A stretch of DNA of 64,000 nucleotides from Sabellastarte sp. h YS-2021 (lineage: Eukaryota; Annelida; Polychaeta; Sabellida; Sabellidae), in contig OZ024935.1 of NCBI GenBank assembly GCA_964017235.1, positions 87,945,052 through 88,009,051 on the forward strand. The letters are read 5' to 3'. A program made the position numbers and the translations under genes. How positions within the stretch are numbered: the stretch's first letter is position 1; every line of letters starts with the position of its first letter. The notes under the pieces were generated by a model. It searched no databases, was not told where the DNA came from, and saw nothing but the letters and a program-made list of their open reading frames with translations. Shown piece by piece: positions 44,276 through 55,739 of the stretch.

Positions 44276-45300
44276 TTTAGGATGGAAAACCAGACAAAAT
44301 TAGCAGGGACAGAATTTGTACCATCCAGTTGAATGGGGGTCTTAAAATGATAAATATACACAAATTTGAAAAGTCTATGAAACTGAGCTGGTTATAGCAA
44401 ATGTTTATTGAAAATAAAAAGAGTTGGCTTGACCTGCTGTTAAATAATATTAATATTTCTTATTTTTCATCTTTCGTACACCAGTGGTGTTTATCAAAGT
44501 TAACAAAACTGAGCCCATTTGAAAAATATTATTTATATACTATAACAATTTTTGCCACCAAGTAAAGTTTAAAACAAATTATGACCTCTTATTCTCAAGT
44601 ATCTGGTTGAATAAACCTATTGGAACAGAAAAATTTATTTTTCTGATTGGTTTCACAATGGGATACATGTTATTGGGGACATTATAAACTCTGACGGTCT
44701 AATACTGAAGAAACAAAAGCTCAATTTAGATTTAAAGTAAATTACTTACTATTTTACTATAAGAGGCCTTGTTAAAAAGTTTATGGAAAAAATTGTATTG
44801 GCACTGACTTTAGTTTCAAAGACCATACATGCCACTGTACATTAAAGTTCTGCTAAGGTCTGGTGCTGGTAGTAAAAATATCTACCAGGTATTTCAACAA
44901 AGTCATATTGCGGCATCAAAAAATGAATTAAAGTGGAATTTCAATTTAAACTGATCTCTAGAATGTAGTTATATCCCATTGAGGACGGTGTATAAAATTT
45001 GCTTCTATTCAATAGAAGATAATGAGTATATATGGTTTCAATACCGCATTTTACATAGAATCCTTGGTGTTCATGATTTGTTGTCTAAAATGAAGATATC
45101 AGATACAGACAATTGTTAACTGTGTGGTGAACACTCTGAAATGATTACCCATTGATTATCTGAATGTACAAAATCAGTCAGATTTGTATAAAATATATTT
45201 ATAAAATATGGTGAAGATACAATAAAACACTGTATTTGACACTAATTGAAAAAAAGAAAATATTATGTAATATTATTTCTCAAATAAATCCAATGTAAAA
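44276..45300 (+). pseudogene. L1/Tx1-like LINE, C-terminal fragment
   Basis: Translated pieces with several stops give LNGGLKMINIHKFEKSMKLSW near 44.33 kb, then EYIWFQYRILHRILGVHDLL near 45.03 kb, LCGEHSEM and a decayed ...SECTKS segment. These match the post-RT region of L1/Tx1-like LINEs (GGL-M-I, W.QYRILHRILG, C..C.EH). RT itself is absent. The same region on minus at 58.1-59.4 kb shows matching motifs. Confidence 0.75.
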
Positions 45301-45625
45301 CAACTCAGAAGTTGACACGATGAAATTTTTTATGATTTAAACCCTACACATGAACACCAACAATATTGATACTAGACAAAACACGAGTGTCAAAATCCAC
45401 TGACAATTTCAAATATTACCAATTTTAAATCAATTGCAATGAATATTTCAATCACAGGTAAACTCAAACCCCATTCACTGAGAGAAAAAAATACTTTCAC
45501 CAAAATAATACATAGTCAAGTTTCACAACTTTGAAATAGCAAATTTCCAATATCCTGGACAGTTACACAATCAAAAATAAAAGCGAAACAAACAAATTCA
45601 CAGAATTAGAAAATATCCTAGTTTC
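45301..45625. other. Spacer, no gene
   Basis: AT-rich sequence between the two LINE fragments; no motif. Confidence 0.4.
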
Positions 45626-46681
45626 CAGTCCAATAATATCGGAGTCCGTTACCACTTCTATGCGGACGACACTCAGTTGTTCATTCACTTATCCCCTGAT
45701 GATAGTCTCAAGTCTTTTGACCGTCTTAAATCATGTTTGAATGATATTCAGGTCTGGATGTCTGAAAACAAACTCAAGCTAAATCCCGATAAAACAGAAT
45801 TCATAGTCTTCGGTGCCAAAGACAGACACAAATGGCTCAGTGACTCACTACCTGTCAATATCCTGGGAAATTGTCTCTCTCCCGCAGATGTTGTACGCAA
45901 TCTGGGCGTTCTGTTTGATGCAAAGTTTTGTTTCACCAATCACGTAAATTCTGTTATCAAATCCTGCTTCATCAGCCTCAGGGACCTTCATCGTATCAGG
46001 AGGTTTCTTTCTGTGGATACATCAGTGGTGATTGCAAATGCTCTGGTCAGTAGTCGTTTGGACTATTGCAACTCTCTTTTTCGCAGCTTGTCATCCCGAA
46101 ATGCTACAAGGCTCCAATATGTTCAAAATGCGCTTGCACGGTTTGTCACTGGTGCTTCAAAGTACACTCACATTACATCCACCCTTAGGACACTCCATTG
46201 GCTACCCGTTAGACAACGTATTATCTTCAAAACCCTAGTTTTGGTCTATAAGTACCTCATCACTGGCCAGCCTAAGTATTTTGCACCATATCTCCCCTTG
46301 TACAAATCTGCCGTGAATACAAGACGTTCCAATCCCAAAAATTTGTTCCTTCTGGTTCCCTCTTACTGTCCTTCCATCCATAAATCAAAGGCCCATTTTA
46401 ACAATAGTTTCTCATATGATGCCCCTAAGTTATGGAATGATCTTCCATATGATATACGCAGTGCTCCAAATCTCTCCAGTTTCAAAAGTCGACTCAAAAC
46501 CTACCTATTTCAGAAATCATTCCCACCATAGCTTCTTACTACCGAACACCGGACCGCCTCCCTGGCAACGACTCGGAACATGTCTAATGTCTCATGATTT
46601 ATGCCTTACGGATTGGATGGTGTGCCTTAGAATCCGTTGATACGGAGATTAAGCACCTGGACAACTGATTGATTGATTGAA
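45626..46681 (+). pseudogene. CR1-like LINE, 5'-truncated, RT C-terminal half
   Basis: An uninterrupted frame from about 45631 to 46531 begins at the RT catalytic motif (YHFYADDTQLF). It continues through thumb and C-terminal segments: KLKLNPDKTEFIVFG, VRNLGVLFDAKF, ANALVSSRLDYCN, LQYVQNALARFVTG, TLHWLPVRQRI, APKLWNDLPYDIR and LKTYLFQKSF. The 3' end carries gcacctggacaactgattga and a ttga tail at 46665-46680. The endonuclease and RT fingers/palm A are missing, so it is a dead 5'-truncated insertion, but its open frame suggests a fairly recent one. Confidence 0.9.
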
Positions 46682-47410
46682 TATCAGTTTATTATATCAC
46701 AGTCACAAAATTAATTAAAATACTAAAAGGTGCAACTGAATAATTAAAATGTCAGAGTTTCAGTCAATTACTTACATATTCATTAAAACATGAATTAAGC
46801 TAAAACATAGTGAAATCTACTGGAGGTTGCCAGCCTAATTCGCAGAGGTCAAATAAAAGCTCAAACTTGAAAATGTCAACAAAAGCTACACAAACTGAAA
46901 TGTTCCTTCCTTCCCAATAACTGTCAATGAAACTGTCACTTGACAAAAACAATGTACAGGTGTCGTTACTGGTGTTGAATCAAAATATAGCATATGTAGT
47001 ACTACACAGCACGTTCACATAACTTGAAAATACTGGGAATGAACTTTACAGATGAAAATCGTAGCACTCATCAAACAAAACACTTTCCAACTTCACAGCT
47101 GGGACTGATGATCAAAAATTCTGTTATAAGAAAAGTCACTACTCACTCAGTCGAATCTGTAGAGAATGAAGAAATGCTACTCACTGTCAAACGTAGACCT
47201 GTACCAATGAAGCTGAACTACCGAAAAGCACGTAGATCACCTCACCACTACCAACAACTTCCACTAGCAGAAACGTCACCACCTCCAGTCAGCAGAGGTG
47301 CAGAAATACCATGACCAATGGATCGGAGTAGGAAGATGTCACCACCACAAAGATCTAAGTTGAAATACCACAATGACAAATCTCATTAGCCACATCAACG
47401 AATCTCATCA
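46682..47410. other. No recognised gene
   Basis: A 96-codon plus frame at 47024-47314 ends in a basic, proline-rich part; I recognise no domain, and it could be the tail of a retroelement pol or chance. The doubled phrase acaaatctcattag / gaatctcat surrounds the SINE that follows. Confidence 0.35.
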
Positions 47411-47634
47411 GATTTATTTGTTTGAGGTTTTACGTTGCTTTCAACACTGTACAGGTCATATCAGAACAGGTAGTTGGGAGGGCAGAGGAAACTAGTACAT
47501 ACAGTTGGTCAAAGTTCTGTAACGTAAACTGCCAAGCAACTACCAGATTTCCCACTTGAGGTCAGGCCGGGAACCAAATCCCGATCTCAGAGGTGGGAGG
47601 CAAGAGTGTTACCACTCTGCCACTCTGGCCCCTT
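47411..47634 (-). mobile_element. tRNA-derived SINE
   Basis: Minus-strand copy with head at right (accactctgccac...ggcccc), a damaged B box (gggaaccaaatcccg, complement) and tail at left (gatttatttgtttg). GAATCTCAT flanks both sides (47400-47408 and 47635-47643). Because that phrase also occurs nearby, the duplication is likely but not certain. Confidence 0.85.
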
Positions 47635-47678
47635 GAATCTCATTTGACCACACCGACAAATCTCATTAGGGGCTCCAA

Positions 47679-48112
47679 TGTTGCCACACACTATTGCTAC
47701 TCTGTAACAGCTCTTGATGTGCAGGGATGGGTTGTCAGAGAAATGAGACTCAAGCTTAAGTAAAAGCTTTATTTTCTATCTACAGGCAGTGTACTAATAT
47801 GGACAAATCAACAACGATCAGCATCAGCAGCTGTCGTCCATCATAGACCAGAAAATACAGCTGCACTCAGCTTCCCTGAACTAAAGTTCTATATCAATCA
47901 TCCCAAGTCTACTGCACAACCTAAACACACAAAGGTCCTCTCTGCTTGACCTTCGAATCCCAACAATAGTCAAACCACGCTTTTTTCTCATTACAACAAT
48001 CCTCCAACTGTAAATAACAACTTGCAATATTTCAGCCAGACGAATAAACAGCTGTTTATAAATGATAAAGCAATAAATTCAAAAACGTTGTTCTCACAAC
48101 TGCACTGCTACA
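47679..48112 (-). mobile_element. Possible LTR, 434 bp
   Basis: The segment runs TGTTGCC...TGCTACA on plus, so TGTAGCA...GGCAACA on minus, with TG/CA ends. On minus it has TATAAA near 48056 and AATAAA near 47772. It is followed after one base by TGGAGCCCCTAATGAGATT, which starts like a primer site and shares 14 of 21 positions with a tRNA-Gln type. Reading it as a plus-strand 3' LTR is also possible. No partner LTR or pol gene is in the window. Confidence 0.4.
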
Positions 48113-49081
48113 TTATTTTCCCTTCCTTAAGGACTATGTTTACCAAATGTTATACATGTGGCCTTCAGTTATTTGATCACATGGTCTGTTTTTGAAACAA
48201 GCAAAAAAAGGTAATAAATGTTCTGAACCTGTCAAATGGATCAAAATATCAAATAAACCATCAGAAATCTCAAAAATCTATAGAAGGGGCCTTTTACAAA
48301 ATATAATTGCTTAGGTTCGGAGGTTTCCCCGCCTTGGTAGTTAGTTTTGCCTCATTTGCAGAAATTAACCTGGTCACTTTGTAAAATACTGTACTATGAT
48401 GAAGTAATTCCAGTATCAAATGTGCCGCTTTACTAAGGCTAATGCATAAATAATCAAAACAAACATCACACTTTCTCATTTGTAAGTTCATATCCCCATA
48501 AAAACACCATTTTCTCAAAGAACTGAGGTCTGCCTGAAAATTTACACCATAGTGGTCTTGTGTTTACTTAACACTGTTGGGGAATAGGGTGTTGTTTTCA
48601 ATTGTTATATTGTTTATTATATCACCCCATTTCAGAGGGAAAACCACCACAGTAACTGAACAGTGTCTCAAATATTTCCTTGCCTAGGCTCCTGCGAACA
48701 CTGTTCTGCATATTTTTGATGTGGGATTTTCTTGTGTTTTAATCTTGCACCTGAAGTTTCTTACTTGATGGATTGGAACGGTTAAATGCTACATTCTCAT
48801 GGTCATCATTGATGCTTCCTCAACTTTGATGATTTTTAAAATTGTTTATGGCTCCAGGAAAGCTACAGAAAGAAAAAAGTTTCTTTAGAACTATAACATA
48901 ACAGTACCACTTATACAAAGAGCAAATTATATATACTTATTATGTTATTGTTCCTTATTCAAAAGAACATCATATGAGTATGGAGTATGGAGGAGAAAAA
49001 ATGCTTTACTCTCCTTGCTTAACAATGGGTATTCTGTGGTGAAAAATATAAACATTTTAAAAAATTTCTCAGGACAATAGT
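48113..49081. other. No gene seen
   Basis: AT-rich sequence; small open frames such as 48294-48518 minus have no recognisable domain. Confidence 0.4.
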
Positions 49082-50968
49082 AACAAGATGCACTCAGAGA
49101 GAGCAAAACGCTCGACTCCATGTGACCAGTCTCTCAAGTGATAAAAAGTATTTTAAGGGAGACAATAAAGTAAAACCAAATATGTAAATTAATCTTCATA
49201 GAAATATCAAGTAGAAAGCCGAAGTCATTAAAATACATTGAAAGGGGACCTCTGAAAATTCATGAGTTTTTTTTGTATCCAAAATAAGATCCAGATCTTT
49301 CTTTTAGTAACTTCTTCCTTCTGTCAGGTCCTACCCACAATTTTTTTAATTAAGATCTGGTCATTAGTTCTGGAGTAATCTAAACACACACAAAAAAAAA
49401 ACCCAAAACAGACACATAGACAAACAATTAGCACAGAAAAACATAAACTGCTGGTGGAGGTAAAAATATTGCTTAAAGGTCACTTCTTGGTGAAAATTAT
49501 GCATGGTAATTTTTTGTGATGGATTGTCAAGGAATTGAAAGAAAAAAGAGAAAATAAAAACAGAAATAATACAGGGGGGACAGCGATTCGCGGGGGATAC
49601 CGATTCGCCAATTTCTATTGTACCTCATTTAAAACTAACATCTATGTTAAAACTTAAGGAGCCTTATAGCATAGAAAAGAGTGCAACATGTCTTGATACT
49701 TTTCTAAAATTTTAGAACTGACAGCATGCAGGATTATAAAGATGAATAAAAAAGTTTATATGTCAGTGAGAAATATGCCTAACAAACTGCATCTGACTGA
49801 TGCAAAGAGCTGTATGTTCTCTAAACTGTGTCTGGGGTCAATATAAATGCTATTTTTACTTCATCATATGCTAGAATACAATGAGAAGAATTGATCTTTA
49901 GCTTTAAATATTTTTTCCAAAGTGTTCAACAGTCTTTGTAGCTTTTGGGGGAACAGTATAAAATAATCGGCGAAATGCTGTCCACTTTCCAACAGCTATA
50001 ATGTTATTGCCATGGAACAATTTCTATGGGTGTATTTGTACTTATCACAAAATATAATTTATGATGCTACTATCATTTTACAGTTTGAGGAACCTCTTTT
50101 TATTCTGCTAACTTTTATAAAACCACACTGCATATTTGTTCTCAAGAAACTGTATTTTGGTGTTTTTATGGGTGAATCGCTGTTCCCCACCTGTAATTAA
50201 TAAAAATGATAAATATACCACCTCCCTCTTTATTATCTTTATGTCAATTTCAAGACATAAAATGAGAAGAAATATTTTTACTTAAAGACAGTAAGTATCA
50301 AAGGCTAGGTTTGTGACCTCACAATGACAATTGCATTGTGACATGACTGAGTAATGACATCATCAGAGAGCAAAATATTGATTTTTTACGCATGTGATGA
50401 AGAGAAGCAGTTTCACTGAGTATTCCCAATCAAAAATAAGTAAAACTCTCCCCTGACTTTAATTTTCAAACAAATTAGAACTTGATAATTGAAAATAAGC
50501 ATTTACACTACTTTATTTTTATATCATTAAAATAACCACTTGCATAAAGGATAATATTTGCACACACCCTCCCCTCCCCCTCCCCTCCACACCACAAACA
50601 CTACAAACTACCAGTGAGAAAAGCCATGAAACATAGCAACACACATACACACATTTAAAAAGCATTGGGTGAAGCAAAGCTGATTGTGTGTGGATTATTG
50701 ATTTACGTTCGTGAGGAAGAGAAGCAGATTTCACTGTAAAAGTCCAATTAAAAATACGAAAAACTCTCTCCTGGCTTTAATTTTTACACAAATTACACCA
50801 AATTTGAAAGAAACCGTCTGTATCCCTTGAAATACCTGCCCACCAAATTTGAGCTCGATTGGTGTTATAGTTTTTGAGTTATAAGGGCAAAACGGTGCAC
50901 AGACAGACAGACGGACAGACAGACAGAAACAAACTGATCACAATAACCCTCTCCTATCGTCAAGCGTT
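49082..50968 (-). mobile_element. Repeat family R, copy 3
   Basis: Reverse complement of copies 1 and 2, with both family ends (aacaagatgcactcagagag at left, ctcctatcgtcaagcgtt at right). It is enlarged by a TA-flanked insertion (49572-50193) and by an internal duplication: the block with ttaaagtcagg(g/a)gagagttt occurs twice, near 50440-50475 and 50760-50795, about 320 bases apart. It ends 59 bases before the large ankyrin exon. Confidence 0.85.
49572..50193. mobile_element. 622-bp MITE-like insertion with TA duplication
   Basis: Ends are CAGGGGGGACAGCGATTC and, inward from the right, CAGGTGGGGAACAGCGATTC. TA flanks both sides (49570-49571 and 50194-50195). R copy 2 (about 35105-35120, complement) shows the uninterrupted aataataattaat, an empty site. 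TA duplication and short inverted ends suggest a Tc1/mariner-related or similar non-autonomous element. No ORF of note. Confidence 0.85.
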
Positions 50969-51027
50969 AAAATGACAATGTATGCAGACATGCAAATATT
51001 TTATTTTATTTATCTTTGTATTTGCAG

Positions 51028-54000
51028 GCAATATTATTGGAGACAGCTAAACATTATGATGGCAATGTTTGGCATAGAATCAAGCACTGCTGGTGTTCAA
51101 GGGACCCATAATCTCATCAAAATTACTAAACTTGACAAAGAGAAGATTACATTCAATGATGAAAATGATGTATATCTGGATCAGTATATTGAACCATTTA
51201 AGAATAAAATCAAACTTCTCCATGATCGTAGTGTTTCGGCTATATTAAAACAAGATGAATACAGCATGAGCAAGACCTGCCAAGAGGGTCATATACTCAA
51301 GACCAGAGACACTGATGGGAATTCTGTGGGAATGGTATTTGCACAGCAGGGTCGCGTTAATTTGTTACAGTGTCTCCACACAAGTGGATATTCTCTAACA
51401 GAGACAAGTAATTCTGGAGCCACACTACTACATTATGCAGCTGGTACTAAGGAAAATATTGCATGCATTGAATGGCTAGCATCAAATGGTGTTGATGTAA
51501 ATGCTGTGGATGTAGATGGAAGAAGAGCACTATTGATAGCCGCATATGAGGGACATGTTGATTCTGTAGTGGTCTTGCTTGAAAAGGGCGCAAATGTTAA
51601 TGCTTGTGATAAGAAGGGGCAAACAGCTCTTATGGCTGCAGCTCAACAAGGTCACATCAAAGTATTAGAAAAGTTGTTAGAAAATAAAGCTGACATTATG
51701 TACAAAACAAAAAGTGGCAAAAATGCTTTATTTTATGCATGTATGAAGAAACAAGAAGAAGCAGCAAGACTACTTATATCAAGATACAGCGCCCTTATCA
51801 ACTACATAGATAAATTTGGCATGACTGTAGCTATGACTTGTGCAGCAACTGGAAATATAGAAATGATAGAGTTACTGCATTCTTTTGGGGCAAACTTTGA
51901 CATTAAAGATGGAAAAGGCCTCACAGCTTTGATGTTTGCAACAATCAAAGACAAAGTTCAAGTTGTAGAATTTTTGGCAAAATATGTGAAACTCAATGCA
52001 ATAAATAAGAGTGAACAAACTGCCCTGAGCTTGTGTGCTTGTCAGGGTACCTTAGGTCCACTACAGATCCTACTAAGAGCAGGTTGTGACCCCAATCACA
52101 GTGATCGTGTTGGTGATACTCCACTTATTCTCTCCACAAAGGTAGGGTCGGTAGAATGTGTACAAAGTCTATTAGACCACAGTGCTGCCATCGACAAACA
52201 AAATGCAGCTGGAAAAACAGCCTTAATGGAAGCAGTCCAGTGTAAGAAATTGGAGATTTGTAAACTCCTACATCAAAATGGAGCATCATTAGAGCTGACG
52301 TCAAATAATGGATTGAATGCTAAAGATCTTGCAATTGCAAGCCCAGAAAACTCAATTAGGAAATATTTTCATAATTTGGGAACAGTGCATGACACCAGAG
52401 AACTATTCTTGGCCATAGAAATGGAGAATTTGGAAGCTGTGCAGGAAGCAAAACATGACTTCAATATAACCAACTCATCAGGATTCACACCCCTGATGGT
52501 GGCCTCTGGTAAAGGATTTCTCAAGATTATGAAGTATTTGCTTGCAAAAGGTGCATCAGTAAAAGAAGAGACTACCCAAGGAATAACAGCAATTGCTTGT
52601 GCAGTGAGCTACAATCAATTTGCAGCCGTTGATCTTTTGATTGGGCATGGGGCTGACATAAATCAGAAAAACAGGAAAGGCAAAAGTCTGCTGCACCAGT
52701 GCGTTGAAGAAAATAAGCTGAATCTTGTGAAAAGGCTTGTAAAACTTGGAGCAGATTTACAGTTGCAAGATGTAGAAGGTCAGACACCACTAACATTGGC
52801 TTCAGTAAACAATCACATGGAAATTGTAGAATATCTAGTGGATGTGGGTGCCAGTCTTGATGCCAAAAACAGAGATGGTCAAAAAGCATCAGAATGTGCT
52901 ATAGGTGAAGTCAGAACCTTTCTCACCAACAAAGAAAAAGACTTGGCAGTATCTACACAAAATGAAAGTATGGGTAGAACTTTGATTATAGAATCCAGAG
53001 AAGAGGGTGCTACAAAATTGAAAGAATTACTTAGATCAAAAGCACCGGTTAATTTTCAGGATATGATGAACAAAGGAACAACAGCTCTTATGCAAGCATG
53101 CAAAATGGGTTATTTAAACAATGTTAAAAAACTATGTGAAACTGGTGCAAAGACATATGTCAAAGCAGAGGATGGAGATACACCCTTGTTTTCAGCATCA
53201 TATCACGGGCACAAAAACATTGTTAAATACCTGTTAGAAAAGCAGAATGCTAACCCAAATATTGCAGACAATGAGGGTCAAACACCACTAATGTGTGCTT
53301 CACACAAAGGCCATCAGGAAATTGCTGAAATGTTGTTATCACACGAGGCTTTGGTGAATGTCCGGGAGAAGAGAGCTGGTTCAACTGCACTAAAATATGC
53401 CTCACGTAATGGCAATATTCACATTGTAGAGATGTTGGTTAACCACAATGCAAACATTGACCAGGTGGATTTTGAAGGGCGAACTGTGTTGACAAGCGCT
53501 TGTCTCAATGGGTTTGTTGATATTGTTGAATGTCTAATTAAAGCAGGAGCAAATGTAAATCATCATGATTGTGTAGGCCATACACCATTAATGGCTGCTT
53601 GTCAGGAGGGTAGACTAAAGTTAGTGCAATATCTTGTTGAAGCTAAGGCTGATATATCAGCATGTTCAAGGAATGGGATGAGAGTTATTGATTTTGCAGA
53701 GAAAAGGGGTCATCATGATGTTGCAAAATGGTTGCAGAGACAAGAAGCTTCTCAAAGTAACAAAGCTGATTCTGCATCCACAGACAAAATAATTGATATG
53801 AAACCTGATGTCATTGGAAAAGAAACTGCAAATGATATGACATCGACCAGAGCAGATGTTCAGGAAAGATTGCTTGATGTATGTGAAACTGGACAAACCA
53901 CAGAGGAAGAGGTCAGTCATTTAATCAAGAAAGGGGCACATGCTGAAAGTAAAGATTCAGATGGCAAGATACCTTTATTTGTGGCAGTTAATAGAGGACA

Positions 54001-55061
54001 TTGCCAGATTGTTTCCTGGTTACTACAGAATAGAGCAGATGTCAATTGTAAAGATGCAAAAGGCAGAACACCACTACATCATGCTGTACAGGCAAAGGAC
54101 AAAGATTTGATTGAATTGCTGATATCACACAAAGCAGATGAAATGATTATAGATAATTTTGGTGAAGACATATTTGCGTATGCAACAAAATCAAATGATG
54201 ATCAACTAATAATGACACTTATTGACTTAATCCAGGGTAGTCGTAAGCCTACACTTGCAGATAGTGCATCCCAGTCCAAAGGAATGCATCCCAGTTCAAA
54301 TGAATCTGAGGGCAACCTGCTGTACATTTTAAGTAGCAGAACATACTGTAATTCTGAAAAAGTGAAAACACTGCTGAACCAAACTACCGAGATAAACATA
54401 ACTGATGACGTTGGTAGAAATGCTCTCCACTATTGTGCACATTTGTCCTCTGATAAAGCATCAGCAGAGATTGCAAAAATTCTGTGCAGTGAGGGGATAA
54501 ATATTAATTTACAGGATAGTCATGGGCAAACTCCTCTAATTGAGTGTTGTCAAAATGGAAATGTATGCCTTGCTGATGTACTTTTAAAACATCATGCTGA
54601 TGTTTCTGTGGTATCTGCATATGGGGTGAATGCTCTTGAAGAAGCTTGCATTAGGAATGACTGTAGTCTAGTACACATACTTTTACATGCTTGTAGTTGG
54701 CCAAAACAATCTTTGGACATGTGCATTGTTTATGCCCTGGCTAATAGCTTTGAGACAATGATTGCAACTCTCCCAAGTTATGACATAGATGACATTGAAT
54801 ACTTTGATCCACAGCATCATTTCACTGATAGCTTTGTACAGGACCTAATGGGTTTAGGAAAAAGTGGGCAAAAATTATGCATTACGCTTGCCGCACTGAC
54901 TGATAAAGTAGATTTGGTACCGGAGGCTGGCCATTATTTGTCAGATGACATAAAAGATAAAGCTTTGCATCTAGCCATGGAGAGAGGAAACTATCAGGTT
55001 GCTGATGCCATTTACAGAACTAGAGGTTGCTTGCCAGATGAATCAATATTTGTTATTTTGG
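51028..55061 (+). CDS. Ankyrin-repeat protein, large exon
   Basis: One exon codes about 1345 residues, nearly all ankyrin repeats (about 28-32 by eye) in blocks separated by polar linkers (for example SNKADSASTDKIIDMKPD). Canonical repeats such as GQTPLMCASHKGHQEIAEMLL and GRTPLHHAVQAKDKDLIELL alternate with worn ones. The acceptor tttgcag ends at 51027; the exon enters with one base of a split codon, so earlier coding exons must exist unless translation starts at the Met cluster near 51056. The donor G|GTAGGT ends the exon at 55061. No signal peptide or membrane span is seen, so an intracellular scaffold or partner-binding role is likely. The last ~100 residues are less repetitive (SGQKLCITLAALTDKVDLV, ALHLAMERGNYQVADAIY). 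The frame has no stop over 4 kb, unlike all the elements around it, which argues for selection. Family assignment beyond 'ankyrin-repeat protein' is not possible here. Confidence 0.9.
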
Positions 55062-55309
55062 GTAGGTAATTTCAGTAACGTTTGGTGTTTCATGCATACT
55101 AAATGTCAAACTCATTACAGATTCAATACCAACATAAATTTTAAGCTTTCACATGAAGCCTAAACTATAAATGCTTGAGTGAAATACATAGTCAGGTTTT
55201 GCTAATAACAGCACTAATATGGGAATACATAGATCTTGATCAAAACAAGATAGCTATATAGATAAATGTGTAAATTTTAAGTAAAATATTGACATATTTA
55301 TATTTACAG

Positions 55310-55381
55310 CAAGCAGTGAAGTCTTGGACAAGTTTGGCACAGACACATCAAAGCATGCTGAAGAAGATAAATGGCTTTCAG
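55310..55381 (+). CDS. Ankyrin-protein gene, next exon (72 bp)
   Basis: The acceptor tatttacag ends at 55309 and the donor CAG|GTACTT starts at 55382. Joined in phase 1 to the previous exon it continues the frame as a polar segment (SSEVLDKFGTDTSKHAEED), whereas a second frame is stopped at once. The intron between is 248 bp. The exon is again phase 1 at its end, so more coding exons should follow, but none are recognised before the window end. Confidence 0.7.
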
Positions 55382-55402
55382 GTACTTATTGTGTCACCAG
55401 CA

Positions 55403-55738
55403 TTTATGCTGTGTGGCATATAAGGATCGCTTTGTTCTCTTTCCTATGGCATCAGCGGCAGTGCCTGTTGTCACACTTTAGTTTCTGGACAGTATCTCAA
55501 AAATGGCTTGAAGGATTATATTTAAATTTTGTATGTAGATGTAACTGGTTTTCAAAATGTGACTTATTTTAAGGGGACCTTAAACTCCCAGTAGTAGCAT
55601 ACTTTTATTGAGTTTAAGTATTTTTGTTTCCAGAAAGTATCTTAAAAATGGGTTGAAGGATTCAATTCAGATTTAGCATGTGATTATAACTGGTTTTCAA
55701 GGTGTGCCCTATTTTAAGGCAACTTTACAATCCAACCA
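55403..55738 (+). repeat. Tandem pair of ~145-bp units in an intron
   Basis: gacagtatctcaaaaatggc...ctggttttcaaaatgtgac and aaagtatcttaaaaatgggt...ctggttttcaaggtgtgcc are two diverged copies of one unit (starts about 55487 and 55633). They lie downstream of the 72-bp exon and would be intronic. Confidence 0.7.
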
Positions 55739-55739
55739 A

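Noticed and set aside
45677..46531. Intact host gene of 284 codons
   Set aside because: Starts in the middle of the RT catalytic region and ends with a LINE 3' tail; it is a truncated CR1-like element.
47024..47314. 96-codon basic frame as a gene
   Set aside because: No domain, no similarity to anything in the window and no conserved context; mentioned only in the interval note.
55324..55572. 82-codon frame as a separate gene
   Set aside because: Its first part is the 72-bp ankyrin-gene exon; beyond the donor at 55382 it runs into an intronic repeat.
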